Source: Pleomorphomonas sp. T1.2MG-36 (GTDB lineage Bacteria > Pseudomonadota > Alphaproteobacteria > Rhizobiales > Pleomorphomonadaceae). Taken from it: a stretch of DNA of 64,000 nucleotides. Shown here one piece after another: positions 40,426 to 49,255 of the stretch. Made by a program: the position numbers and the translations under genes. The DNA lies in the NCBI RefSeq assembly GCF_950100655.1, contig NZ_CATNLY010000034.1, forward strand, positions 124,001-188,000, given 5' to 3'. Every line of letters begins with the position of its first letter. Within the stretch, counting starts at the first letter, position 1. The notes below the pieces were generated by a model. It was not told the origin of the DNA. It did not search any database and was given only the letters and a program-made list of their open reading frames with translations.

Positions 40426-41016
40426 TCAGGCGGCTTCCGCCTCGTCCTCGCTCTCGTCGGCCACATCCTCGGCAGCATCGCCACGCGCGGCGATGCGCTT
40501 CGGGCTCTTGTTGAGGCTGTCCTCGATGCGACGGATGGCTTCGGTCTCGGTAATGCGTGACACCGCCGAGATCTCGCGCGCCATGCGGTCGAGCGCGGCT
40601 TCGTAAAGCTGACGCTCGGAATAGGACTGCTCGGGCTGGCTCGAGGCGCGGTGCAGATCGCGCACCACCTCGGAAATGGCCACCAGATCGCCAGAGTTGA
40701 TCTTGGCTTCGTATTCCTGGGCGCGGCGGCTCCACATGGTGCGCTTGACGCGAGCACGGCCCTTGATGATCTCAAGCGCCTTGTCGACGGTATCGTCCTC
40801 GGCAAGCTTGCGCATGCCTACCTGCTCGGCCTTCGCCATGGGGACACGCAGGGTCATCTTGTCCTTCTCGAAGACGATGACGTACAGCTCCAGCTTCATG
40901 CCGGCGATTTCCTGCTCCTCGACGGCGACGATTTGGCCGACCCCATGGGCCGGATAGACGATGTGCTCGTTGGTCTTGAACCCATTACGGACAGCGGGTT
41001 TCTTCGCAGTGGCCAT
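40426..41016 (-). CDS. carD: CarD family transcriptional regulator
   Basis: CarD binds the RNA polymerase beta subunit and promoter DNA and stabilises open complexes. The 196-aa protein has the N-terminal Tudor-like RNA-polymerase-interaction domain (NEHIVYPAHGVGQI, LYVIVF) and a helical C-terminal DNA-binding part including KRTMWSRRAQEYEAKINSG. An acidic tail rich in Asp, Glu and Ala ends the protein. It is followed by its own terminator. In this group of bacteria it is commonly found near fdxA, as here. Confidence 0.95.
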   Translation of the reverse strand: MATAKKPAVRNGFKTNEHIVYPAHGVGQIVAVEEQEIAGMKLELYVIVFEKDKMTLRVPMAKAEQVGMRKLAEDDTVDKALEIIKGRARVKRTMWSRRAQEYEAKINSGDLVAISEVVRDLHRASSQPEQSYSERQLYEAALDRMAREISAVSRITETEAIRRIEDSLNKSPKRIAARGDAAEDVADESEDEAEAA

Positions 41017-41409
41017 TCAGTCCATCCACTCCTCAGTGCCGGCGACGACAAAATCACCCTCTCCTGCCGGGAGGCAGCAAGTTAGCAAGGGTCGATTAGA
41101 ACTGCGAACCCACAGGTTCGCTCCGCCGGCACGCTTTCGCGTTGTTTCCAGTCGATCTGGGGTTTCGCTTCCGATCACAGCGTACTGACTGCACGCATGC
41201 GAACACCGACATAAAGGCCAATGCCTCCATGAAGGTCATAAAAAAGACCCCGTGCAGGGTCCCGCTGGCGACCGGAAGAATTCGTCGACTGTCAAGTTTA
41301 GCTATAGCACAAAAACCACAAAAAACAAAGCAATAAGACGCGCCGCGCCGCAAAATGCGTCGTCACATGGCTGCATTGCCTATTCCGCAGACTCTATGGC
41401 GGGTTTTTC
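41017..41409. other. Region between fdxA and carD
   Basis: This 393-base gap is more AT-rich than its surroundings. It holds the fdxA terminator (41240-41261), the carD promoter region and a 7-bp hairpin GCGAACC/GGTTCGC at 41104-41121 about 90 bases before carD. An 85-codon minus frame at 41096-41353 crosses the terminator and looks non-coding. Confidence 0.55.
41240..41261 (-). terminator. Rho-independent terminator, probably of fdxA
   Basis: On the minus strand a 5-bp GACCC/GGGTC stem with a 6-base loop is followed by six T residues. It lies about 150 bases past the fdxA stop and before carD. Confidence 0.6.
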
Positions 41410-41748
41410 TCAGCCGCCTTTGCCCGGCTTGGGAGAGAACATGGCAGCAAGCTTGCCTTCCACTCCATCATTTTCCTTGGCATCCGGCAAAGGATCGCGC
41501 CGCGCGGCAAGATTGGGCCAAACCGCCGAATACTCGGCATTGAGCTTCAGCCAGTTGTCGAGGCCCGGCTCGGTGTCCGGCTTGATCGCCTCGGCCGGGC
41601 ATTCGGGTTCGCAAACGCCGCAATCGATACACTCGTCGGGATGGATGACGAGCATATTCTCGCCTTCATAGAAACAATCGACCGGACAGACTTCCACACA
41701 GTCGGTGTACTTGCAGGCGATGCAGTTGTCGGTGACGACATAGGTCAT
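41410..41748 (-). CDS. fdxA: 7Fe ferredoxin
   Basis: This 112-aa electron carrier binds one [3Fe-4S] and one [4Fe-4S] cluster. The N-terminal part has [18 protein letters not shown], and [12 protein letters not shown] supplies the second set. The ATG at 41748 gives the usual [20 protein letters not shown] start; the longer frame to 41811 is not supported. It follows the S4-domain gene on the same strand by 80 bases. Confidence 0.96.
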   Translation of the reverse strand: MTYVVTDNCIACKYTDCVEVCPVDCFYEGENMLVIHPDECIDCGVCEPECPAEAIKPDTEPGLDNWLKLNAEYSAVWPNLAARRDPLPDAKENDGVEGKLAAMFSPKPGKGG

Positions 41749-41828
41749 GAGCGAATACCCTGATATCCACAGGCGAGGCGCCTGCTGGCGTAGCGGACTT
41801 CCACCGGCCATTCAAGGCCGATCATCTG

Positions 41829-42212
41829 TCAATTCTGGTCTGGATCGGTCAGCTTTTCGAAGCGGCGGCGATCGCGCTTTGTCGGCCGCCCTTCCCCCGC
41901 GCCGACAGTCGGCGGGGCGGCCTCGACGACCGGTGGCGGGGTCATATCCTCGTAAAGTTCGGATGCGACCGAGAAGGATCCCCGCCGCTCGGCGAAGTCG
42001 AGCACCTTCAGCACCCTGACCCCGCCATGCAGGCCGATTGTCAGGACGTCCCCAGCCCTGACGGGCTGGGCGGGGTCGTCGATCTTGCGCCCGTTGAGGC
42101 GCACATGACCGGAAGCGGCAAGAGCCTGCCCGAGCGTTCGCGTCTTGACCACCCGCGCGTAGACCAGCCACTTGTCTATCCGCTGCCGGTCGGAGCCTCG
42201 TTCCTCGGACAC
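41829..42212 (-). CDS. S4 domain RNA-binding protein (Hsp15-like)
   Basis: This 127-aa protein begins with an S4 domain (QRIDKWLVYARVVKTRTLGQ, then VRLNGRKIDDPAQPVRAGD) like that of Hsp15/HslR, which binds the large ribosomal subunit carrying a stalled nascent chain. The C-terminal part is basic (PTKRDRRRFEKL). It lies 14 bases after the SUV3-like helicase and upstream of fdxA, so the three likely form an operon linked to RNA handling. Confidence 0.9.
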   Translation of the reverse strand: MSEERGSDRQRIDKWLVYARVVKTRTLGQALAASGHVRLNGRKIDDPAQPVRAGDVLTIGLHGGVRVLKVLDFAERRGSFSVASELYEDMTPPPVVEAAPPTVGAGEGRPTKRDRRRFEKLTDPDQN

Positions 42213-42226
42213 GCTCGCCCGTGCTC

Positions 42227-45200
42227 CTACTTCTTCTTCTGCTGCTCGAGCGACGCCTTGAGGGCGGCCAGCGCAGCGAACGGCGAATTGGGGTCGGCGA
42301 CCTTCTCCTTGCGCGGCGCCCGATCGGCCGAGCGTTCGGCGTTCCGGTCATTGGGACGGCCATCCCGGCGGTCGCCGAAACGGCGCTCCTCGCGCCGGTC
42401 GCCCTGCGGGCGCCGATCCTGGCGACGATCGTCCTGCGGACGCTGGCCCCGCCCTTCGGATGCCACGACTTCGCCGGGTTCACCCGCCCGAGGAGATGCG
42501 CCGCGATGCTGACCGCCACGACGCTCGCCGCGATGGTCCTGCCTCTGCTCGCCCCTATGCTCGCCGTGCCGGGGCCGATCGCCACGACCGGGCCGCCAGA
42601 CATCGACTTCGCGGTCTTCCAGGGCTTCGCCCGGCTCGGCAGCGGCTTCCGCGGTGACAGCGTCGGCCGCCACTTCGGGGCCGGCCTCAGGAGCCGCAGT
42701 CTCGACGGATGGCGTCTCGGCGGCTGGCGTTTCGATGGGCGCGGCCTCGACGAACGGCGCATCGACGGCAACCGCTTCGGTGGATGCCGTCTCGGCCGGG
42801 GCTTCGACAGCTCCCAAATCGGCGGGAACAGCGTCGGCGCTGGCGCCTTCGGCCGGCGCCTCGGCCTTCTGCACCTTGACCGGCACCTTGATCGTCCGCT
42901 TCTCGGACCGATAGCCGAGCCCGCGCAGGATCGAGGCGAAGTCTTCGCCGGAGCAGCCCAACAGCGAGGTCATGGCCACCGTCACCGTGAAGCCGCCGCC
43001 TTGCGACAGTGCGCCCTCGGGCGGGGTGGCGCCATCGACCGACTTGAAGGCGATCAGCGGACGAATGATGTCGGCGAGGCGTTCGAGAATGTCGAGACGC
43101 ACCGCCCGCTCGCCGGCGACACGGAAACCGACGAGACGATAGAGCGTCTTGTCGAAAGCCGGATCGACCTTGATCGAGGTGCGGCCGGAAGCCGAGAGCT
43201 GCGGCAGCTCGGCAAGGCCCGGCATGTCGAGCGAACCATGCTTCAACGCCCAGAGCTGGGCGACCAGCGCGGCCGGCGCCGGCTTCAGAAGCGCCGGGAC
43301 ATAGATGTGATAGGCACCGAAACGAACGCCGTACTTGCGCATGACGGCGCGCTGCGTCTGGTCGAGCGCCTTGACGTCATCGGCAATGTCATGCCGTTCG
43401 ACGGTACCGAGCGCCTCGACCATGCGGAAGGCGACCCCGCGCGCGATACCTTCGAGATCGGCGGCGGTCCGCAGATCGAACAACGGCTTCAGAAGCGTCT
43501 GGATATGGGCTCCGACCCAGAGGTCGAGCCGATCCTGCGCCTTCTCGCGGGCGGCACCGGCAAGCTGCTCGTCGGCGAGCAGCATCACCTTCGGTGCCAG
43601 CGTGTCATCACCGGCGACCAACCGCCCCACAGGCTCGCCGAGCCAGCGCAGGCTGCCATCCGTGGACAGGACGATTTCCTCGTTGGGGGCCTTGGAAATC
43701 TTGTCGGCGCGCTTGTCGAACTCGCCGGAGAGCGCCTGCTGCGCCGCGGCTTTCAGAGCCTTGGCCTCGGAACCGTCGCCGCCCACTGCCGAGTCAGGCA
43801 CGAAGCGGAAGCCGTGCAGCTCCCCGACCGCCTGCCCTTCGACGAGCACGCCGCCGGTACCGGTGATTTCAGCTTCGAGCATGGTGTTCTCTCTCAATCT
43901 CTTTAACAATACCGATGTCCGGCGATCCACGAAACGCTGGGTCAACCGGTCATGCAACGCATCCGACAGCCTGTCCTCGATGGCGCGCGTCTTCTCCCGC
44001 CAATGGCCGGGCGCAAACAGCCAGTCCGGCCGATTGGCGACAAAGGTCCAAGTCCTGATGTCTGCCAAGCGCCGCGACAGTGTATCGATATCGCCATCTG
44101 TCCTGTCAGACAACCCGACCTGCCGTGCAAACCAATCGTCTGGAATCACGCCTTTTGCAATGAGGAATCGATAGAGTGCGACGATGAGATCACCGTGCTG
44201 CGCCGGTGATATCTTGCGGAAGTCGGGAACCTGGCAGACGTCCCAGAGAAGCTCAACCCGTTCGCGGCCACGAGCCGCCGCCGCCACATCCTCCGCCCTC
44301 AGTGCGAAGTCGAGCGCCCGCTGGTCATCGGACGGCAGGGCCCGCGTCAGTCCCTCGACGCCCGGCAAGGTCTCAAGCGAGGCCCGAAGCGCATCGACCG
44401 AGGAAAAGTCGAGGTCGCCGGTGCGCCACTGGAAGACGCGCACCGGTTCGAAATCATGCCCTTCGATAGCCGTGACGATATCCTCGTCGAACGGCATCAC
44501 CCGGCCGGTGACGCCGAAGGTGCCGTCGTTGAGATAGCGGCCGGCGCGGCCGGCGATCTGGGCGAGCTCGGCCGCCGTCAGGCCACGATACTGATAACCG
44601 TCGAACTTGCGCGCCTGGGCGAAGGCGACGTGATCGACATCGAGGTTGAGGCCCATACCGATAGCGTCCGTCGCCACCAGAAAGTCGACCTCGCCGTTCT
44701 GGAACAGGGCCACCTGCGCGTTGCGGGTGCGGGGGGACAGCGCGCCCATCACCACCGCCGCGCCGCCCCTCTGGCGGCGGATCAGTTCGGCAACGGCGTA
44801 GACCTCTTCGGACGAGAAAGCGACGATGGCCGACCGGGGCGGCAGACGGGTGATCTTCTTCGCACCCGTATAGGCGAGATGGCTGAGGCGCGGCCGCGAG
44901 GTGACGGCGACTCCCGGCAAGAGGCGTTCGATCAGAGGCCGCGCCGTGGCCGAGCCGAGCAGCATGGTCTCCTGCCGGCCGCGCACGTTGAGCAGGCGGT
45001 CGGTGAAGACGTGGCCGCGTTCGATGTCGCCGGCGAGCTGTACCTCGTCGATGGCCACAAAGGCCACGTCGAGATCGCGCGGCATCGCCTCCACCGTCGC
45101 CACCCAGTAGCGGGCGTCGCGCGGCACGATCTTCTCCTCGCCAGTGACCAGCGCCACCGCGCCAGCCCCGACGCGGGCGACGATCCGGCCATAGACCTCG

Positions 45201-45361
45201 CGCGCGAGAAGACGCAACGGCAAGCCGATGGCGCCCGAGCCATGGCTCAGCATCTTCTCGATGGCGAGATGGGTCTTGCCGGTGTTGGTCGGCCCCAGCA
45301 CCGCCGTCACAGCCCGGGCACGGGCGGGCGAGAACATGGGAGCCGCTCGGACGATATTCAT
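42227..45361 (-). CDS. SUV3-type DEAD/DEAH-family RNA helicase with long charged tail
   Basis: This 1044-aa superfamily 2 helicase has Walker A GPTNTGKT (23-30), a DEVQ box (105-108), GSATAR, VATDAIGMGLN and QIAGRAGRY, as in the mitochondrial SUV3 degradosome helicase and its alphaproteobacterial relatives. After about residue 815 the sequence turns into an Ala/Glu/Pro-rich stretch and then an Arg/Asp/Gly/Gln-rich repeat region (for example QDRRPQGDRREERRFGDRRD). That tail is probably disordered and RNA- or partner-binding. It heads the helicase-S4-fdxA operon. A dyad overlaps its likely promoter. Confidence 0.92.
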   Translation of the reverse strand: MNIVRAAPMFSPARARAVTAVLGPTNTGKTHLAIEKMLSHGSGAIGLPLRLLAREVYGRIVARVGAGAVALVTGEEKIVPRDARYWVATVEAMPRDLDVAFVAIDEVQLAGDIERGHVFTDRLLNVRGRQETMLLGSATARPLIERLLPGVAVTSRPRLSHLAYTGAKKITRLPPRSAIVAFSSEEVYAVAELIRRQRGGAAVVMGALSPRTRNAQVALFQNGEVDFLVATDAIGMGLNLDVDHVAFAQARKFDGYQYRGLTAAELAQIAGRAGRYLNDGTFGVTGRVMPFDEDIVTAIEGHDFEPVRVFQWRTGDLDFSSVDALRASLETLPGVEGLTRALPSDDQRALDFALRAEDVAAAARGRERVELLWDVCQVPDFRKISPAQHGDLIVALYRFLIAKGVIPDDWFARQVGLSDRTDGDIDTLSRRLADIRTWTFVANRPDWLFAPGHWREKTRAIEDRLSDALHDRLTQRFVDRRTSVLLKRLRENTMLEAEITGTGGVLVEGQAVGELHGFRFVPDSAVGGDGSEAKALKAAAQQALSGEFDKRADKISKAPNEEIVLSTDGSLRWLGEPVGRLVAGDDTLAPKVMLLADEQLAGAAREKAQDRLDLWVGAHIQTLLKPLFDLRTAADLEGIARGVAFRMVEALGTVERHDIADDVKALDQTQRAVMRKYGVRFGAYHIYVPALLKPAPAALVAQLWALKHGSLDMPGLAELPQLSASGRTSIKVDPAFDKTLYRLVGFRVAGERAVRLDILERLADIIRPLIAFKSVDGATPPEGALSQGGGFTVTVAMTSLLGCSGEDFASILRGLGYRSEKRTIKVPVKVQKAEAPAEGASADAVPADLGAVEAPAETASTEAVAVDAPFVEAAPIETPAAETPSVETAAPEAGPEVAADAVTAEAAAEPGEALEDREVDVWRPGRGDRPRHGEHRGEQRQDHRGERRGGQHRGASPRAGEPGEVVASEGRGQRPQDDRRQDRRPQGDRREERRFGDRRDGRPNDRNAERSADRAPRKEKVADPNSPFAALAALKASLEQQKKK

Positions 45362-45391
45362 GAGGTCCCGTTCGATTGCGCGATGAGGCCG

Positions 45392-45414
45392 TGACTTTCC
45401 CTATACGAAAGTCA
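45392..45414. promoter_or_regulatory. Dyad over the helicase promoter region
   Basis: A perfect inverted repeat TGACTTTC-N7-GAAAGTCA lies 31 bases upstream of the helicase start. On the minus strand its centre contains TATAGG, a -10-like element. It could be an operator or a 5' UTR hairpin. Confidence 0.45.
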
Positions 45415-45920
45415 GGCCGAGAGGCCAGAGAAAACCGGCGGAAGCAAGGCAATCGCCCTACAAAAGGAATCAAACGAGAACAGAAACGGGACGAATCGCA
45501 ATTTCAAAGAGATTCCGCATTCGTTCCCTACAAGATATGGCGGATACCAGAGTCTTTGCCGCGCTATGTTGAATCCGGAGACTCGGGACCCCGAGTCGTT
45601 CGATTCTCAGCCAGAATCGATGTCAAGACCAGATCACGCACAAGACTCGAAAGCGGGATCATGGTTAACAATTTATACTGAAGACTGAAAGTAGAACGGC
45701 AACTGCGTTAATCATTTCAACGGAGCGGGAACGAAGGTGGGGCGAATCGCTGACAGGCCGATGTTCTCGGTTTGCTCTCACCAGATATTCCGCTCGCTTC
45801 AACCGGACCCACTAGATGTCCAGCCGCCGCCGACCTTATCGCGCGCGCCGGTCACCGAAGCGTTAACGTATCTGTCTCGAATTGAGACGACCGGTACCCG
45901 TCCCCATGAGGACCGGCAAC
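45415..45920. other. Long AT-richer intergenic region with hairpins
   Basis: About 500 bases without a convincing gene separate the helicase from the DUF3108 gene. Two adjacent 7-bp hairpins lie at 45580-45597 and 45601-45619. The composition is clearly more AT-rich than the coding parts. Plus-strand frames at 45376-45681 and 45737-46171 have no family character. A small RNA or long 5' UTR is possible. Confidence 0.5.
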
Positions 45921-45950
45921 AAAAAAGCGCCCCGGAAGGCGCTTCTTTTT
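45921..45950. terminator. Bidirectional rho-independent terminator
   Basis: A 7-bp stem (45925-45931 with 45938-45944, 6-base loop) is flanked by six A on the left and CTTTTT on the right, so it can work in both directions. On the minus strand it ends the DUF3108 gene; on the plus strand it would end any transcript of the preceding intergenic region. Confidence 0.75.
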
Positions 45951-45972
45951 CATCGTGCGGGATTTCCGCCGT

Positions 45973-46818
45973 TCAGTTGGATGCCTGTTCCACCTTGCCG
46001 AGCTTGGCGTTTTCGCCGAACTGGGTCGCGACCACCAGAAGCATGCCCCGCATCGTCTTGACCGAAATCTTGCTCGGCACCATCACCCGCCCCTCGGCCA
46101 TCGGAACAAACCAGACGTCGAGGTCGCGATTGTCGCGCATGTACTCGGTGGATTTGGTGCCCTCGCGGTGACCGGCCACCGGCACCCATCTCGCCGAGCA
46201 ATGGACAGCGTCGCCCTTGTAGCCGGGGATGTCGACGGGGTCGGTGCTGGTGTAGCTGAGCTTGATGTCGTAGCGCGTCCAGCCATCGAAGATCGGCAGC
46301 GTACGGTCGCAGACATCCTTGTCGTCGCGGGTGACCGGCAGGATCGCCGCCGACAGCGGGTCGACGACGCGGCGCTTGGACGCCGACGTCACAGGCACCC
46401 TGTCCTCGCGCTCTATGAGTTCGGGTATGGCCTTGAGGCTGCGGACATTGCCGCCACCGAGCGCCATCGAGACCTGCGTCACCGTGTCACCCCGGCTCAT
46501 CAACTCGTAGGTGGACGGCACCAGCGACCGGCCGACGTAGCCCTTGGCGTCGATGTAGCTCTCTTCCGAGCTCACGATTCGGGCAAGACCGGCGGTCGAA
46601 ATATGAAGCTTGGCGGCATAGGCGCCTCGATCCACCTTGATCGACAGCGATCCCTTGGCAATGCCGATGCCCATGAAAGAGGCGGAATAGAGCGCCTGCA
46701 CCTCGCCCTCGCGCGCGGCGGCCGCACCGGAAGGCGGCACGGCGGACAGCGCTGCGACAAAGGCCGCTGCGGCCATGGCGCCTTTCAAACGACGCGGGAG
46801 AGTTTCGACACGAACCAC
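45973..46818 (-). CDS. DUF3108 domain exported protein
   Basis: This 281-aa protein has a signal peptide (KGAMAAAAFVAALSAVPPSG) and then the DUF3108 beta-rich domain, with YSASFMGIGIAKGSLSI and RRVVDPLSA as landmarks. The family is periplasmic and of unknown function. I prefer the GTG at 46818, which has GGAGG 7 bases upstream; the neighbouring GTG at 46821 is also in frame. The longer open frame to 47226 crosses the rpmB promoter and is not supported. Confidence 0.8.
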   Translation of the reverse strand: MVRVETLPRRLKGAMAAAAFVAALSAVPPSGAAAAREGEVQALYSASFMGIGIAKGSLSIKVDRGAYAAKLHISTAGLARIVSSEESYIDAKGYVGRSLVPSTYELMSRGDTVTQVSMALGGGNVRSLKAIPELIEREDRVPVTSASKRRVVDPLSAAILPVTRDDKDVCDRTLPIFDGWTRYDIKLSYTSTDPVDIPGYKGDAVHCSARWVPVAGHREGTKSTEYMRDNRDLDVWFVPMAEGRVMVPSKISVKTMRGMLLVVATQFGENAKLGKVEQASN

Positions 46819-47246
46819 CACGGAACCTCCGTTTGCGGACGGCAAGCCGTCCTCACCCTCGGCCGCCACCAAGCGGCCGGAACGACGTCTGGAAGAACAT
46901 TCCGGCGGGCGACGCACCTGCCGGCGGGAAGACCGGCAACCCTTCGGCCGATCACCGTCCGCCGAATGATCGACTGTCATGGTAACCGGATGGTTAACGC
47001 GACGAAAGCCTCGTTGTTCCAACCTTGGGAATTTCGGCAGACATCCGCCGAGCCCTCCCGGCGCCCAACGGCATTTTTGCCGGCTTCCGCTCGCTTCCGG
47101 GGTTGACGGGGCCAATGCCGACCGACTATAGGAACGCGACTTGAAACGGCGCCGTCGGCAGATGCAAGCGGCGCCTTGGCTTATTTCATCGCGAGGAGCG
47201 GCCGCAAGGCCTCGATCCCGCGCCAACAGAAAAAGAGGGTATCCCG
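46819..47246. other. Divergent region between DUF3108 gene and rpmB
   Basis: These 428 bases hold the DUF3108 ribosome binding site and promoter on the minus side and the rpmB promoter (47103-47132) and leader on the plus side. No gene is convincing. Confidence 0.5.
47103..47132 (+). promoter_or_regulatory. Promoter of rpmB
   Basis: TTGACG at 47103-47108 is followed after 18 bases by TATAGG at 47127-47132, a good sigma-70-type pair. Transcription would start near 47139, leaving a leader of about 108 bases before rpmB. Confidence 0.6.
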
Positions 47247-47543
47247 ATGGCCCGGCGCTGCGAACTTACCGGCAAGGCCGTTCTGACGGGTAATAACGTC
47301 AGCCACGCCAACAACAGGACCAAGCGGCGTTTTCTGCCGAATCTCCTGGCTGTGACGCTCCTGTCCGATACGCTCGGTCAGTCGGTGCGCCTGCGCATCT
47401 CCGCCAACGCCCTGCGTTCGGTCGAGCATCGCGGCGGTCTTGATGCCTACCTCGCCAAGGCGAGCGACGACGAGCTGTCGACGCGCGCCCGGCTGATCAA
47501 GAAGCAGATCGCCAAGAAGGCCGCCGAGGTCGCTGCCGCCTGA
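47247..47543 (+). CDS. rpmB: 50S ribosomal protein L28
   Basis: L28 is a small component of the large ribosomal subunit. The 98-aa protein starts [20 protein letters not shown], has [11 protein letters not shown], and ends in a basic Ala/Lys-rich tail, as in alphaproteobacterial L28. It is a single-gene unit with its own promoter and a strong terminator. Confidence 0.98.
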   Translation: MARRCELTGKAVLTGNNVSHANNRTKRRFLPNLLAVTLLSDTLGQSVRLRISANALRSVEHRGGLDAYLAKASDDELSTRARLIKKQIAKKAAEVAAA

Positions 47544-47568
47544 GTTTCGGGCAGAGCAGTTCAAATTC

Positions 47569-47606
47569 AGCCGCGACGCCTGAAAACGGCGTCGCGGCTT
47601 TATTTA
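47569..47606 (+). terminator. Rho-independent terminator of rpmB
   Basis: A perfect 12-bp stem (47569-47580 with 47588-47599) with a 7-base loop is followed by TTTATTTA, 26 bases past the rpmB stop. Confidence 0.85.
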
Positions 47607-47709
47607 TGTGTGCCGGAAATGGTACACGACATGCGAAATCGCGACCTCGCGGTCTGGTTTCGTTTCATAGCTCCAAAAGCCTGGTCTGTTCTGCCGGAGA
47701 CCTTCTGGA

Positions 47710-48255
47710 ATGTTCGATAGACGCCTCACCCCTTCGGTGTTGGCGATGGTCGCTACCGTCGTCGCATCCAATATCCTCGTTCAATATCCCTTCACGCCCT
47801 TCGGGCTTGGCGACCTGCTCACATGGGGCGCCTTTACCTACCCGTTCGCCTTCCTGGTGACCGACCTCACCAACCGTTGGTTTGGGCCGGTGAAGACTCG
47901 CCGCGTCGTCTACGTCGGCTTCGCCATCGCCGTGCTGCTGTCGGTCTGGCTGTCCGAGCCGCGCATCGCGCTCGCCTCGGGAACGGCCTTTCTCTGCGCC
48001 CAGCTTCTCGACGTGACGCTGTTCAATCGGCTGCGGACCGGTTCCTGGTGGCGGGCGCCGCTGGTATCTTCCTCGATCGGCTCGGCGCTGGATACCGCGA
48101 TCTTCTTCTCCATCGCCTTTGCCGGTTCTGGCCTGCCATGGACCACCTGGGCGCTCGGCGACTTCTCGGTGAAGATGCTGGTGGCGATCGCGTCGCTCCT
48201 GCCCTACGCCAGCCTGATGAACTGGGTGAAGCCCTATCAGACGATCCGCAGCTGA
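47710..48255 (+). CDS. Queuosine precursor transporter (YhhQ/VUT family)
   Basis: This 181-aa inner-membrane protein has about five to six hydrophobic segments and the family motifs PFAFLVTDLTNRWFG and SSSIGSALDTAIFFSIAF. E. coli YhhQ imports 7-cyano-7-deazaguanine and related precursors of queuosine. ATG 47710 follows the terminator of rpmB by about 100 bases. I looked for a preQ1 riboswitch in that gap and did not see one. It converges on the Rsm22-like gene 4 bases on. Confidence 0.88.
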   Translation: MFDRRLTPSVLAMVATVVASNILVQYPFTPFGLGDLLTWGAFTYPFAFLVTDLTNRWFGPVKTRRVVYVGFAIAVLLSVWLSEPRIALASGTAFLCAQLLDVTLFNRLRTGSWWRAPLVSSSIGSALDTAIFFSIAFAGSGLPWTTWALGDFSVKMLVAIASLLPYASLMNWVKPYQTIRS

Positions 48256-48259
48256 CCAG

Positions 48260-49255
48260 TCAGCTCGAAAGGTCGTCGGGAAGGAAGTCGCCCCAGCCGA
48301 GCTTGCCGGCCGCCTTGAAGGCACTCCGGTCGCGGCTGGCGATCCCGGTCTCGCCCATCGTGCCGTCGGCGCGGCAGAGGCTGAAGACGATCTCATGCTT
48401 GGAAGCACGCGGCGGGCGCAGGATGCGGCCGCCGCTCTCGTTGGCGTGATCGGTCAACGACGGCGACTCCAGCACCAGATAGGCGTAGCGCTCGTCCTCG
48501 AAAGGCACCGTTCCGCCCTTGAGACGCATGTGGGCGCGGCTCCGCTCGACGCGTACCGACGCATGGCACCAATCGTCCGCCGGCAGAGGACAGGCGCCCG
48601 CGTGCGGACAGGGTGCAAGGATGCGGGCCCCGGCGGCCAGCGCCGCCTGCCGCACGGCCATCAGCCGCCCATAATCGCGCGGCGTCCCCGGTTCGACGAT
48701 GACGATACGGCCTGCCCGGCCGACCAGGCCGCCAACAAGCCGCTCGGCGGCCGCGAGATCGAGTTCGGTCAGCGCATAGGCGATGATCGCGAGATCGAAG
48801 GATCCGTCCGGCAGACCCGACGGCTGCGCGATATCGCCGCCGCGAATATCGGCAGCGTTGAGCACCGGAGGGCCTGCGCGCGCCAGATCGGACGCAAGCG
48901 CCCGAAAATCGGCGCTGGCCTCCACCATGGTCAGCGATGCAACCGCCGGCCACAACGCCGCCACCGCCCAGCTCGCCGTACCCGGACCGGCGCCCAGGTC
49001 GAGTACTCTCAAGGGCGACAAATCCGGCCGCGCAGCCGCAAGACGGTCGAGCGCGGCCGCTACCGCCGCATAGGTGGCGGGCATGCGGCTCGCCGCGTAG
49101 GCGGCGACGCCGGCGGCATCGGGGACGGCGTGGCGGGAGGACAGATTGGCGCGATAGCCGGCCGACAACCGCGCCGCCGCCGCTCCAAGCCGCTCCGGCC
49201 GGACGCGCTCGGCTACGGCGGCAGAGAGGGCTGAAGGAAGACGACGATCGCTCAT
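48260..49255 (-). CDS. Rsm22-like small-subunit rRNA methyltransferase family protein
   Basis: This 331-aa protein has a class I methyltransferase fold with the S-adenosylmethionine loop VLDLGAGPGTASW and the post-II block IIAYALTELD. A CPHAGACPLPADDWCH segment carries the conserved Cys set of the mitochondrial Rsm22/METTL17 family, recently linked to iron-sulfur cluster binding. It probably acts in ribosomal small-subunit assembly. Its start overlaps the upstream phytase-like gene by 4 bases (ATGA), so it ends a tightly packed minus-strand chain. Confidence 0.85.
   Translation of the reverse strand: MSDRRLPSALSAAVAERVRPERLGAAAARLSAGYRANLSSRHAVPDAAGVAAYAASRMPATYAAVAAALDRLAAARPDLSPLRVLDLGAGPGTASWAVAALWPAVASLTMVEASADFRALASDLARAGPPVLNAADIRGGDIAQPSGLPDGSFDLAIIAYALTELDLAAAERLVGGLVGRAGRIVIVEPGTPRDYGRLMAVRQAALAAGARILAPCPHAGACPLPADDWCHASVRVERSRAHMRLKGGTVPFEDERYAYLVLESPSLTDHANESGGRILRPPRASKHEIVFSLCRADGTMGETGIASRDRSAFKAAGKLGWGDFLPDDLSS

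Noticed and set aside
41096..41353. An 85-codon minus-strand frame between carD and fdxA
   Set aside because: It crosses the fdxA terminator, is Cys-rich by chance and lacks a ribosome binding site.
42221..43906. A 561-codon plus-strand frame opposite the helicase tail
   Set aside because: Its repetitive Gly/Arg/Leu-rich sequence is the shadow of the helicase tail repeats.
45376..45681. A 101-codon plus-strand frame in the intergenic region upstream of the helicase
   Set aside because: It has no ribosome binding site or family match and runs through hairpins that look like RNA structure.
47607..47709. preQ1 riboswitch before the queuosine-precursor transporter
   Set aside because: The gap lacks the short pseudoknot layout and A-rich tail expected for preQ1-I and shows no convincing alternative.
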